A stretch of 8,268 bases of DNA. It comes from Caldilineae bacterium. GTDB lineage: Bacteria; Chloroflexota; Anaerolineae; J102. Of this stretch, positions 1 to 7,589 are shown in pieces. A program made the translations under genes and the position numbers. The notes under the pieces were generated by a model. It saw only the letters and a list, made by a program, of their open reading frames with translations. It made no database searches and was not told the DNA's origin. The stretch covers positions 1 to 8,268 of the forward strand of contig DUEQ01000247.1 of NCBI GenBank assembly GCA_011192085.1, in the 5' to 3' direction. Numbering within the stretch: the stretch's first letter is position 1; each line of letters starts with the position of its first letter.

Positions 1-201
1 CAGAAGACATTCACCATCCCTACCATCTCTTGCAACCATTGCCTGATGTCCATCAAGCGCGAGCTCAAATTCGTGGATGGCGTCGATTACATCGACGGCC
101 ATGTCGAAGCCAAAACCGTGCTGGTTTCCTACACCAGCGACGCGGCGCTGGATCAGGCCCGAGCCGCGCTGGCCGAAGCGGGCTACGCACCCACAAATTA
201 A
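1..201 (+). CDS. CopZ-like copper chaperone (HMA domain), 5' end outside window
   Basis: This is the last 66 codons of a small heavy-metal-associated (HMA) domain protein, open from the first base and ending in TAA. The reading begins [14 protein letters not shown], with the metal-binding CxxC (Cys11 and Cys14 of the fragment) in the usual place after the first beta strand. It ends with the typical last helix and strand, [12 protein letters not shown] proteins of this kind are about 65-70 residues, so probably only the start codon and a few residues are missing. Such proteins bind Cu(I) in the cytoplasm and hand it to a P1B-type ATPase. The next gene, 19 bases downstream, is such an ATPase, so a copZ-copA style operon is likely. 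Metal specificity is inferred from this neighbour; the family also includes mercury- and zinc-binding members. The promoter and any copper-sensor operator lie outside the window. Confidence 0.85.
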   Translation, partial: QKTFTIPTISCNHCLMSIKRELKFVDGVDYIDGHVEAKTVLVSYTSDAALDQARAALAEAGYAPTN

Positions 202-220
202 ACTCACATTCGGAATCCCT

Positions 221-2695
221 ATGACCACAACCACGACAACGCCAAACGCTGACAATCAATCTCAAGTGGTGCTGCCCATCACGGGCATGACGTGCGCCAA
301 TTGCTCCACGACCATCGAGCGCAACCTCAAACGCCTGCCCGGCGTGGAGAAGGCGTCAGTCAACTTGGCTACGGAGCGCGCTCATGTCATCTATGACCCC
401 AACGTCCTCGCCGCCGCTGATATCATCGAGCTGGTGGAGGAGCTGGGCTATGGCGTGGCCACCACCAAAGCCGAGCTGCCCATCGAGGGCATGACGTGCG
501 CCAACTGCGTCCTCACCATCGAGCGCAACCTCAAGCGCCTGCCTGGCGTGGAGGATGTGACCGTGAATCTGGCCACGGAAAAGGCCAGCATCCTCTACAA
601 TCCCGCCATGCTCGATATCGCCGAGGTCAAGGACCTGGTCGAGGACCTGGGTTATCATGTCATCGAAACCGGGGACCTGGATGAGGACGCGCAGGTGGAC
701 GCGGAGCGCGCGGCCCGAGAGGCGGAGATGGCCCGCCAGCGCAGGTTGCTGATCACAGGCATCCTCTTCACGACGCCCTTGTTCCTCCTCTCCATGGGGC
801 GGGATTTCGGCTTGTTGGGCGCGTGGGCCATGCAGCCCGAGGTCAATTGGCTGATGTTGGCTCTGGCCACCCCCGTGCAGTTTTACGTGGGTAAAGATTA
901 CTACCTCAACGGCTGGAAGGCCATCAAACATGGCGCGCCCAATATGGATGTCCTCATCGCCATGGGGTCCTCCGCGGCCTACTTTTACAGCGTAGCCGTG
1001 CTCCTCGCGCCCTTCATCGGCCTGGCCGAGATCGGCGGGCATGTCTATTTCGAGACCGCCGCTGTGATCATTACCCTCATCCGCCTGGGAAAATATCTGG
1101 AGGTCCGGGCCAAGGGGGCCACCTCCGAGGCCATCCGCGCCCTTATGGCCCTGCGGCCCAAGACCGCGCGGGTGGAGCGGGATGGTCAGGAGATCGAGGT
1201 CCCCAATTCGCAGGTGCGGGTGGGCGACATCGTCATCGTGCGTCCGGGCGAGAGCATCCCGGTGGATGGCGTGGTTGTCAGTGGTTCCAGCTCGGTGGAT
1301 GAGTCCATGCTCACGGGCGAGAGCATTCCCGTGGACAAGACGCCAGGCGATCAGGTCATCGGCGCCACCATCAACAAACAAGGTCTGCTGCGCATCCAGG
1401 CGACGCGCGTGGGCAAGGAAACCGCGCTGTCACAGATTATCCGCCTGGTGGAGGAAACCCAGGGCTCGAAGGCCCCCATCCAGAAGCTGGCCGACCGGGT
1501 GGCGGGCGTGTTTGTGCCCGTGGTCATCGCCATTGCAGCGGTCACCTTTCTGGTCTGGCATTTCCTGTTGGGCGCGAGCTTCACCATCGCCCTGATCAAC
1601 GCGGTGGCGGTATTGGTCATCTCCTGTCCCTGCGCGTTGGGTCTGGCTACGCCCACCGCCATCATGGTGGGCACAGGGCGTGGCGCCAAGATGGGCATCC
1701 TCTTCCGCAACAGCGAGGCCCTGGAGGGGGCGCATAAATTGAACACCATCGTGCTAGACAAGACAGGCACCCTGACTGAAGGCAAGCCCAAACTGACTGA
1801 CATCATCGTGGCCGCGGGCTGGCGACCCCCCGAACTCCCGGCCCAACTCCGCCCCGACGATGCGGTGCTGGCCCTGGCGGCCAGCGCCGAGCATGGCTCC
1901 GAGCATCCCCTGGGCGAGGCCATCGTTCAGGGAGCCGAGGAGCGGGACCTGCCCCTGTTTGCAGCGACCGACTTCGAGGCGGTGACGGGCGCAGGGGTGA
2001 AGGCGGTGGTCGCGGGCCGCAATGTGTTCGTGGGCAAGCTGACCAACGCCCAGCTCGACGCCCGGGCCGATGACGTCCGAAAGGCGTTGGAAGGCCAGGG
2101 CAAGACGGTCATGTTCCTGGAAGTGGACGGCGCACTGGCGGGCATGCTCGCCGTGGCCGACACGTTGAAGGAGAACGCCCGCGAAGCTGTGGCCAGGATG
2201 CGCGAGATCGGCCTGGAGGTGGTCATGATCACAGGCGACAACGCCCGCACCGCCGCGGTCATCGCCCAACAGGCGGGCATCCACCGGGCGTTGGCCGAGG
2301 TGCTGCCGCAGGACAAGGCCGCGGAGATCAAGCGCTTGCAGGAGGAGGGCCGCTTTGTGGGCATGGTGGGCGATGGCATCAATGACGCACCCGCCCTGGC
2401 CCAGGCCGATGTGGGCATCGCCATGGGCACTGGCGCCGACGTCGCCATGGAGGCTGCGGACGTCACCCTCATCGGCGGCGACCTCATGGGCGTCTACCGG
2501 GCGCTGAAACTGAGCCAGGGCACGCTGCGCACCATCAAGCAGAATCTGTTCTGGGCCTTCATTTACAACATCATCGGCATTCCCCTGGCCGCGGCCGGGC
2601 TGCTCAACCCCATCATCGCCGCGGGCGCGATGGCCTTCAGCAGCATCTTCGTGGTCACGAACTCCCTGCGCCTGCGGGGCTTCAAACTCGAATAA
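221..2695 (+). CDS. copA: Cu(I)-exporting P1B-type ATPase with two HMA domains
   Basis: An 824-residue heavy-metal P-type ATPase that uses ATP to move Cu(I) (possibly also Ag(I)) out across the cytoplasmic membrane. Two N-terminal HMA domains carry GMTCANC motifs (CxxC at 25-28 and 93-96). Eight membrane segments are recognisable: about 176-193, 209-224, 242-265, 275-293, 430-451, 455-480, 772-793 and 798-818. The actuator motif TGES is at 365-368, the ion-site CPC at 469-471, the phosphorylated Asp513 in DKTGT, the His-Pro pair at 562-563, and GDGIND at 717-722. Tyr782-Asn783 in helix 7 and MxxSS (Met804, Ser807-Ser808) in helix 8, together with CPC, are the Cu(I)-type (P1B-1) signature. The ATG at 221 gives the normal CopA N-terminus. 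The frame is open back to an ATG at 77, but that region overlaps the chaperone gene and reads as low-complexity shadow sequence. No strong ribosome site precedes 221, so coupling to the upstream gene is likely. All catalytic residues are present. Confidence 0.96.
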   Translation: MTTTTTTPNADNQSQVVLPITGMTCANCSTTIERNLKRLPGVEKASVNLATERAHVIYDPNVLAAADIIELVEELGYGVATTKAELPIEGMTCANCVLTIERNLKRLPGVEDVTVNLATEKASILYNPAMLDIAEVKDLVEDLGYHVIETGDLDEDAQVDAERAAREAEMARQRRLLITGILFTTPLFLLSMGRDFGLLGAWAMQPEVNWLMLALATPVQFYVGKDYYLNGWKAIKHGAPNMDVLIAMGSSAAYFYSVAVLLAPFIGLAEIGGHVYFETAAVIITLIRLGKYLEVRAKGATSEAIRALMALRPKTARVERDGQEIEVPNSQVRVGDIVIVRPGESIPVDGVVVSGSSSVDESMLTGESIPVDKTPGDQVIGATINKQGLLRIQATRVGKETALSQIIRLVEETQGSKAPIQKLADRVAGVFVPVVIAIAAVTFLVWHFLLGASFTIALINAVAVLVISCPCALGLATPTAIMVGTGRGAKMGILFRNSEALEGAHKLNTIVLDKTGTLTEGKPKLTDIIVAAGWRPPELPAQLRPDDAVLALAASAEHGSEHPLGEAIVQGAEERDLPLFAATDFEAVTGAGVKAVVAGRNVFVGKLTNAQLDARADDVRKALEGQGKTVMFLEVDGALAGMLAVADTLKENAREAVARMREIGLEVVMITGDNARTAAVIAQQAGIHRALAEVLPQDKAAEIKRLQEEGRFVGMVGDGINDAPALAQADVGIAMGTGADVAMEAADVTLIGGDLMGVYRALKLSQGTLRTIKQNLFWAFIYNIIGIPLAAAGLLNPIIAAGAMAFSSIFVVTNSLRLRGFKLE

Positions 2696-2711
2696 CTCGC
2701 CCCTACGGATC

Positions 2712-2730
2712 GGCGGATGACGCATCCGCC
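2712..2730. terminator. Stem-loop between convergent genes, possible bidirectional terminator
   Basis: A perfect 8-bp inverted repeat, GGCGGATG / CATCCGCC, with a 3-base loop lies 17 bases after the copA stop and 33 bases after the recN stop (in recN's direction). Being symmetric, it could fold in transcripts from either strand. There is no T-run on either side, so it is not a textbook intrinsic terminator. Its role is inferred from its position in the 67-base convergent gap; nothing else is visible in that gap. Confidence 0.45.
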
Positions 2731-2762
2731 TGGGCGCACCCCCTCGCCCCTCGCTCTCTCGC

Positions 2763-4481
2763 CTACGCCTCCTCGCGCGCCTGGTCCAGCAACTCCTGGG
2801 CGGACCGCCGCCCCGCGTCCGTGTCCGCGCCCAGCATCGCGGCCAGCTCCTGCACCCGAGCCTCGCCCTCCAATACATGCAATTGGCTCACCGTGCGCTC
2901 CTCCGCCCGGCCTTTGGTCACCTGCAGATGGCGGTCGGCATAGGCCGCGATCTGGGGAAGATGGGTGACGCACAGCACTTGGTGGGTGCGGGCCAGGTCG
3001 CGCATCTTACGGCCCACCACCGCGCCCACGCGGCCGCCGATGCCCTGGTCGATCTCATCGAAGATGAGGGTGGGCGTGGCGTCGGCCTGGGAGAGAACGT
3101 GCTTGAGGGCCAGCATGAGCCGCGCGGTCTCCCCGCCCGAGGCCACTTTCGCCAGCGGGCGCAGAGGCTCGCCCGGATTGGCTGAGACCAGAAAGGCCAC
3201 CCGGTCGATGCCGGTGGCGTCGAAAGCCAGGCGCGCATCATCCACAAAGCAGCCTTCCGGGTCGGCTCGCTGTTCGATGGCCACTCGGAAGCGCGTGTCC
3301 GCCATGCGCAGGTCGGCCAGCTCCCGCTCCACCGCGCGGGCCAGGGCCTCGGCCGCGGTTTGTCGGGCCTGGGAGAGGGCCGCGGCCTGCTCGCCGATGG
3401 CCCGGAGCAGGTCGGTCTCCCGGGCTTCCAGCGCCTCCGTCCGGGTTTCGCTATCGGCCAGCAGGGCCAGTTCGGCTCGGGCCTCCTCCGCGAAGGCCAG
3501 AATCTCCTCGATGTCGTCCCCATATTTGCGCTTGAGCTGGTGGATCAGGGCCAGACGCTCCTCTACGTCGGCCAGCCGACCGGGATCGAACTCCAGGCCC
3601 GCGGCATAGTCGGCCACCTCTCGGGCCAGATCGCTGAGCCCGTCGAACAGGGCCTCGGCCTGACCGGGGAGCGCGGCCAGGTCGGGGTCCAAGCGGGCGA
3701 GCTTCTGCAAGTGCGTCATGGCCTGCCCCAGCAGGTCCAGGGCGGAGGGGCTTTCACCATCCCCCTCGGCCAGCAGGGCGTTGAGGGCCGCGGTCTCGCT
3801 CATCAGGGTTTCTGCATTGGCCAGCCGCCGCAGTTCGCTTTGCAGCAGCGCTTCCTCGCCCGGAGTCAGGCCCGCGGCGTCGATCTCCTCCACCTGATAG
3901 CTCAGCAAGTCCACGCGGCGCGCGATCTCCCGCGCGTTCTGGCGCAGACGGGCCAACTCGGCCCGCACCCCCCGCAGCTCTGCCACCAGGCGGGCCACCT
4001 CCTCCCGCTGCGCCTTCAGCCCCGCGAATGCATCCAATAGAAGGATGTGGGTGCGGGGCTTCAGCAAGGAGAGATGCTGTCCCTGGCCGTGGATATCCAC
4101 CAGCATGTCGCCCAGCTCGGCCAGCAGGATCTGGGCCACGGCCCGTCCGTTGATGCGGGCCACGCTGCGCCCGCCCCGCCGCACCTCTCGGGCGAGGATC
4201 ACCTGCCCATCCTCATCCTCTAGCTCGTGGGTTTGCAGCCAGGCCCGCACCCGGTCTGCGGCCTCGCCCTCCAGCTCGAAGATGCCCTCCACCCGGGCCG
4301 TGCGTTCCCCCGCGCGCACCATCTCCTGGCTGCTCTTGCCGCCCAGCAGCAGGTCGATGGCGTCGATGATGATGGATTTGCCCGCGCCGGTCTCCCCGGT
4401 CAGCACATTGAAGCCGGGGTGAAAGACCATGTGCAGGTCATCGATGATGGCGAAGTGGCTGACGTGCAGTTCTGTGAGCAT
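2763..4481 (-). CDS. recN: DNA repair protein RecN (SMC-like ATPase)
   Basis: A 572-residue RecN, the cytoplasmic SMC-family ATPase that acts early in double-strand break repair and helps hold broken DNA together before RecA recombination. The N-terminus MLTELHVSHFAIIDDL matches the family start. The Walker A motif GETGAGKS is at 29-36, and the RecN block DIHGQGQHLSLL is at 129-140. The middle (about 150-350) is rich in Glu, Ala, Leu and Arg and is expected to form the coiled coil. The C-terminal ATPase half carries the signature SGGE (448-451), Walker B ending in DEID (475-478), the switch His507 in VTHLPQIAAYAD, and a typical RecN tail. The length is close to the usual 550-570. I chose the ATG at 4481 because it gives the canonical N-terminus; a TTG ten codons upstream (4511) would add residues unlike the family. 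No clear Shine-Dalgarno sequence precedes it. It is the last gene of the - strand run, 94 bases after the zinc-finger membrane protein gene. Confidence 0.95.
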   Translation of the reverse strand: MLTELHVSHFAIIDDLHMVFHPGFNVLTGETGAGKSIIIDAIDLLLGGKSSQEMVRAGERTARVEGIFELEGEAADRVRAWLQTHELEDEDGQVILAREVRRGGRSVARINGRAVAQILLAELGDMLVDIHGQGQHLSLLKPRTHILLLDAFAGLKAQREEVARLVAELRGVRAELARLRQNAREIARRVDLLSYQVEEIDAAGLTPGEEALLQSELRRLANAETLMSETAALNALLAEGDGESPSALDLLGQAMTHLQKLARLDPDLAALPGQAEALFDGLSDLAREVADYAAGLEFDPGRLADVEERLALIHQLKRKYGDDIEEILAFAEEARAELALLADSETRTEALEARETDLLRAIGEQAAALSQARQTAAEALARAVERELADLRMADTRFRVAIEQRADPEGCFVDDARLAFDATGIDRVAFLVSANPGEPLRPLAKVASGGETARLMLALKHVLSQADATPTLIFDEIDQGIGGRVGAVVGRKMRDLARTHQVLCVTHLPQIAAYADRHLQVTKGRAEERTVSQLHVLEGEARVQELAAMLGADTDAGRRSAQELLDQAREEA

Positions 4482-4575
4482 GAGGGGCCGGTGTCTGATG
4501 TTGATGTCCAATGTCTGTTCAGATCTCTACGAAGCTCCGCTAGGCGATGGACGATCGAGCTTTTTCACGCTTCAC
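4482..4575 (-). other. Spacer upstream of recN, largest gap in the - strand run
   Basis: These 94 bases separate the zinc-finger membrane protein gene from recN, against 4-27 bases between the other - strand genes. I see no convincing -35/-10 pair and no recognisable LexA-type operator. On the + strand an AAGCTC / GAGCTT inverted repeat with about 19 bases between its arms is followed by a T-run (near 4560-4565). The hexamer TGTCTG occurs twice (near 4492 and 4513). RecN is SOS-controlled in many bacteria, so a separate promoter here is possible but not shown. Confidence 0.3.
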
Positions 4576-5376
4576 TTAGAATTTCAGCCGGGCGTAGAAG
4601 GTGGAGAGGGCCAGGACGATGAACAGGCCTGCCATGCCCAGGGCGATGGGGCCCCAGAACAGCGCGCCGCCGGGAATGAGGACGAGCAGGATGCCGGCGA
4701 GGAAGAGGCTGGCGCCGATGATGGGGAAATTGCGGGCGTGGCGCTTGCCCATAGCCCGGCGCACCCCTTCGGCCACGCCGCCGCCCAGAGCCGGGCCCAG
4801 GAAGAACGCAGCGAGAAAGCCGATGAAGAGGAATCTTCCCAAAAATAGGATGAGGAGAAACGCGGCCAGGCTCGTCAGCAGACCCCCGATGAAGGTGGTG
4901 ACCGCGCCTTTGAGGATGTCGGCGGTGGTGGCGGTGTAGAACTTGTCCTGCTGCTCGCGCACGCAGTCGGGGCAGCGATAGCCCACGGGCGTGCGGATGG
5001 CGCATTCGGTGCAGATGGGCTTGCCGCATTTATTGCAGCGCAGGGTGGTCTCCCGGTCGGGGTGATAGTCGCAATGGAGGATCTCCAGGTCAGATTCAGG
5101 TCCCTGGGCCGCCTCCACGTCGGTCGGACGCCCCTCCAGCTCCGCAAGCAGGGCTTTGGCGTCGTCATTGTAAGGGTTCAGTGCCAGCACGCGTTGCAGG
5201 TAGCCCCGCTTTTCCTCCGGAGCGTTCACCAGAGAGGCCAGATGCATGAGCGCGGCCTCGTTGTCGGGTTGGTGGGCCAGGACCTCCCTGAACAGGCGGA
5301 TCGCGCCTGGCGCATCCCCGGACGCGGCGGCTACATGGGCCTGTTTGGTGAGATTGATGAGCTCGAGTTCGTCCAT
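4576..5376 (-). CDS. TPR / B-box-like double zinc finger / four-helix membrane protein, function unknown
   Basis: A 266-residue protein with three parts and no function I can name. Residues 1-82 are helical and TPR-like (IRLFREVLAHQPDNEAALMHLA, then LQRVLALNPYNDDAKALLAEL). Residues 102-138 hold four metal-ligand pairs: Cys102/His105, Cys114/Cys117, Cys122/Cys125 and Cys135/Cys138. This is a B-box-like module expected to bind two zinc ions; similar CxxH...CxxCGxPIC...TPVGxxCPxC modules precede the membrane part of some actinobacterial rhomboid-type proteins. Residues about 156-260 contain four hydrophobic segments (156-178, 180-203, 217-235, 238-260) with a basic loop between the second and third (RRAMGKRHAR). 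I see no rhomboid GxSG motif, so protease activity is not supported. The ATG at 5376 lies 4 bases after the nadK stop, with no good ribosome site, suggesting coupled translation. A role in membrane-linked sensing or protein assembly is speculation. Confidence 0.8.
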   Translation of the reverse strand: MDELELINLTKQAHVAAASGDAPGAIRLFREVLAHQPDNEAALMHLASLVNAPEEKRGYLQRVLALNPYNDDAKALLAELEGRPTDVEAAQGPESDLEILHCDYHPDRETTLRCNKCGKPICTECAIRTPVGYRCPDCVREQQDKFYTATTADILKGAVTTFIGGLLTSLAAFLLILFLGRFLFIGFLAAFFLGPALGGGVAEGVRRAMGKRHARNFPIIGASLFLAGILLVLIPGGALFWGPIALGMAGLFIVLALSTFYARLKF

Positions 5377-5380
5377 GACG

Positions 5381-6211
5381 CTAAATTGTCCACTGAAGGC
5401 GCTCCATCAACGACTGATGGAAATAATCGCGGGGGCCGAATCGGATGAAATGGGCTTGGTTGGGGCTGGACGCGACGACAACGCGGTCGCCGTCCTGTAA
5501 TTCGATATAAGCCTGGCCGTCGGTGGTGAGGATGATCTTGTGATCGGTGCGGACGCGCATGCTGATGACCGCGTCGGCGTGGAGGATGAGGGGGCGGGCG
5601 AGGCTGAGATGGGGCGCAATGGGCACGATGGCGAGGTTATCAAGCTCAGGAGAGAGAATGGGGCCCCCTGCGGCCAGCGCATAGGCGGTGGAGCCGGTGG
5701 GGGTGCTGACGATGACGCCATCGGCCACGTAGGTGGTGAGATAAGCATCGTTGACCTCGGTGGTGACGCGCACGACTCGGGCCACGCCCCCGCGGCTGAC
5801 GACCACCTCGTTCAGCGCGTCCAGGTCGCGGTGCACCTGCTCGCCATCCCGCCGCACCTCCACCCGCAGCATGAGGCGCTTCTCCACCCAGAAATCTCCG
5901 ATCAGGATGCGGTTCAGGGCCCAGCGCCACTGGTCGGGCGTGATCTCCGCGAGGAAGCCCAGGCGTCCCAGGTTGATTCCCAGCATGGGCAGGGCGTGGG
6001 GCGCGGCCAACCGGGCTGTGCGCAGCAGGGTGCCGTCGCCGCCCAGGGCGATGAGCGCGTCGAGCTCGCCCAGAGGCGCGTCATTCTCCTCTGCGCTCCA
6101 ACTGGACCCCACCCAGGTTCTGGCGCCCTGGGCGTGTAGCCATTCCTGAATCTCGCCGCCCAGGGTTTCGGAGATGGGAATCTTGGGGTGAGAGAGGATG
6201 CCGATGAACAT
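5381..6211 (-). CDS. nadK: NAD kinase (ATP/polyphosphate-type NAD+ kinase)
   Basis: A 276-residue NAD kinase, which phosphorylates NAD+ to NADP+ in the cytoplasm and so sets the NADPH pool used for biosynthesis and redox defence. The GGDGT motif is at 57-61 (Asp59 is the expected catalytic base), followed by LLRTAR. The loop LGINLGRLGFLAEI is at 77-90, the Asn134-Glu135 pair sits in ALNEVVVSRG, and the glycine-rich TPTGSTAYALAAGGPI is at 170-185. TDGQ is at 230-233. The length fits the family (about 270-300). The ATG at 6211 gives the family N-terminus (MFIGILSHPK); the longer open frame upstream overlaps dnaB and looks like shadow sequence. The start is 10 bases after the dnaB stop, and the next gene starts 4 bases after this stop, so it sits in the middle of the operon. 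nadK beside recN is common in bacteria; here one gene intervenes. Confidence 0.96.
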   Translation of the reverse strand: MFIGILSHPKIPISETLGGEIQEWLHAQGARTWVGSSWSAEENDAPLGELDALIALGGDGTLLRTARLAAPHALPMLGINLGRLGFLAEITPDQWRWALNRILIGDFWVEKRLMLRVEVRRDGEQVHRDLDALNEVVVSRGGVARVVRVTTEVNDAYLTTYVADGVIVSTPTGSTAYALAAGGPILSPELDNLAIVPIAPHLSLARPLILHADAVISMRVRTDHKIILTTDGQAYIELQDGDRVVVASSPNQAHFIRFGPRDYFHQSLMERLQWTI

Positions 6212-6224
6212 AACTCCGTCCTCA
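6212..6224 (-). promoter_or_regulatory. nadK ribosome binding site overlapping the dnaB stop codon
   Basis: Read on the - strand the sequence is TGAGGACGGAGTT followed by ATG. The AGGA shares its first A with the dnaB TGA stop and leaves 7 bases to the nadK ATG, a good distance. A second GGAG is only 2 bases from the ATG. The overlap supports the ATG at 6211 as the start and suggests translation of nadK is coupled to dnaB. Confidence 0.6.
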
Positions 6225-7562
6225 GTCCAGGGGATGATGGACGAGATCGGTGAACTGGGTGAAGTTTTGGTCGAAAAAGAGGGAGACCACGCCTGTGGGG
6301 CCGTGACGGTGTTTGGCCACGATGATCTGGGCGATGTTGTGCTCCTCGCTTTCCTCTTCGTTCCTGCCAGGGCGATAGATGAACAGCACGACATCCGCGT
6401 CCTGCTCGATGCTGCCGCTCTCGCGCAGGTCGCTGAGCACCGGGCGCTTGTCCGAGCGGCTCTCCACCTGGCGGCTGAGCTGAGAGAGCGCGATGAGGGG
6501 GACGCGCAGCTCCCGCGCGAGCTGTTTCATGGTGCGGGAGATGTAGCTGATCTCCTGCACCCGGTTCTCGGAGCGCCGGCCGCTATGCATGAGCTGCATG
6601 TAGTCCACGATGAGCAGGTCCATCCCATGCTCGGCATAAAGCCGGCGGGCCTTGGTGCGCAGCTCGAAGGGGGTGAGCGCGGCGGTGTCGTCGATGTAAA
6701 TGGGGCAGCTTTGCAGGGTGGCCGCGGCCGCCATCAGCCGCTCCCAGGCGTCCTGGCTGTAGATCTTGCCCTGGCGCAGATCGTGCGAGTTGATGCGGGC
6801 CTCCTGGGAAAGCAGGCGCTGCACCAACTGCTCCCGGCTCATTTCCAGGCTGAAGATGGCCACCCGCAATCGGCGATTCTTGGCTGCGTGCAGCGCCACA
6901 TTCAGAGCGAAGCTGGTCTTGCCCATGCCCGGCCTGGCGGCCAGGATGATAAGGTCCGATTTCTGAAACCCGCCCAGCAATTTGTCCAGGTCCTTGAATC
7001 CCGAAGGTGCGCCCAACACATCCTCGCCCCGCTCGGCCAGCGTGCGGATATCCTCAAGGACCTGGGGCATGACATCATGAATGGGCACGAGGTCTTGGTC
7101 CAGGCGGCGTTCGGCGATGGCGAAGATGAGCTTCTCCGCCTCCTCGACCACGTCCTTCACTTCCTGTGCGTCATCATAGGCTTTGCGGGCGATATCCGCC
7201 GCGGCCGAGATGAGTTGGCGCAGGGTGGACTTTTCCTGGACGATCTGGGCGTATTGGTAGGCGTTGATGGCGGTGGGCACCGCATTGACCAGCGAGGCGA
7301 TATAGCTTCTTCCCCCCACCTCCTCCAGCTTGCCCCGGCGCTCCAGCTCCTCCACCACCGTCACGAAATCGATGGGCTCCCCCTGATCGAAAATCTGCCG
7401 GATCACATCATAGATCTCCCCATGCCGGGCAAGATAGAAATCCGCGGGCTCCACCAGGTTGGCGACGTGGGTGATCACATCGGGGTCGATGAGCAAGGAC
7501 CCCAGCAGGGCCTCCTCCGCTTCGATGCTCTTGGGAATGTCTTTATCTGGACCGAGGGTCAT
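6222..7562 (-). CDS. dnaB: Replicative DNA helicase DnaB
   Basis: A 446-residue DnaB, the hexameric helicase that unwinds DNA at the replication fork and works with DnaG primase. The N-terminal domain runs from about 12 to 110, with the family start IEAEEALLGSLLIDPDVI. A linker helix follows to about 185. The RecA-like C-terminal domain has Walker A ARPGMGKT (209-216), the catalytic Glu240 in FSLEM, Walker B LLIVDYMQL ending at Asp320, motif H3 ALSQLSRQVESR from 359, ESGSIEQDADVV (381-392), and the KHRHGPTG loop (417-424) with the expected arginine finger at Arg419. There is no intein or insertion. The ATG at 7562 is the only possible start: the frame is closed by the upstream gene's TGA ten codons earlier and no start codon lies between. 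No Shine-Dalgarno sequence is visible, so translation may depend on the upstream gene. Confidence 0.97.
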   Translation of the reverse strand: MTLGPDKDIPKSIEAEEALLGSLLIDPDVITHVANLVEPADFYLARHGEIYDVIRQIFDQGEPIDFVTVVEELERRGKLEEVGGRSYIASLVNAVPTAINAYQYAQIVQEKSTLRQLISAAADIARKAYDDAQEVKDVVEEAEKLIFAIAERRLDQDLVPIHDVMPQVLEDIRTLAERGEDVLGAPSGFKDLDKLLGGFQKSDLIILAARPGMGKTSFALNVALHAAKNRRLRVAIFSLEMSREQLVQRLLSQEARINSHDLRQGKIYSQDAWERLMAAAATLQSCPIYIDDTAALTPFELRTKARRLYAEHGMDLLIVDYMQLMHSGRRSENRVQEISYISRTMKQLARELRVPLIALSQLSRQVESRSDKRPVLSDLRESGSIEQDADVVLFIYRPGRNEEESEEHNIAQIIVAKHRHGPTGVVSLFFDQNFTQFTDLVHHPLD

Positions 7563-7589
7563 GTTGGGTTGAAAGTCGAATCGGGGGGG

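Noticed and set aside
77..220. 48-codon N-terminal extension of CopA from the ATG at 77
   Set aside because: It overlaps the chaperone gene in another frame and reads as Arg/Pro/Trp-rich sequence unlike CopA. The ATG at 221 gives a normal N-terminus.
356..1381. A 341-codon open frame on the - strand inside copA
   Set aside because: It is antisense to conserved CopA domains, and its product is His/Gly/Asp-rich low-complexity sequence without family motifs.
1754..2878. A 374-codon open frame on the - strand across the copA 3' end and the convergent gap
   Set aside because: It overlaps the catalytic part of copA in antisense and also the end of recN in another frame. No domain is recognisable.
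4501..4535. Possible LexA box upstream of recN (GAAC and CTGT elements)
   Set aside because: The half-sites do not pair with a second half at the spacing of the E. coli, Gram-positive or alphaproteobacterial boxes.
4576..4980. Rhomboid-type protease activity for the zinc-finger membrane protein
   Set aside because: The zinc module resembles that of some rhomboid proteins, but there are only about four hydrophobic segments and no GxSG or catalytic His motif.
6212..6394. 61-codon N-terminal extension of NAD kinase
   Set aside because: It overlaps the dnaB 3' end and is Ser/Thr/Pro-rich shadow sequence. The ATG at 6211 has a ribosome site and matches the family start.
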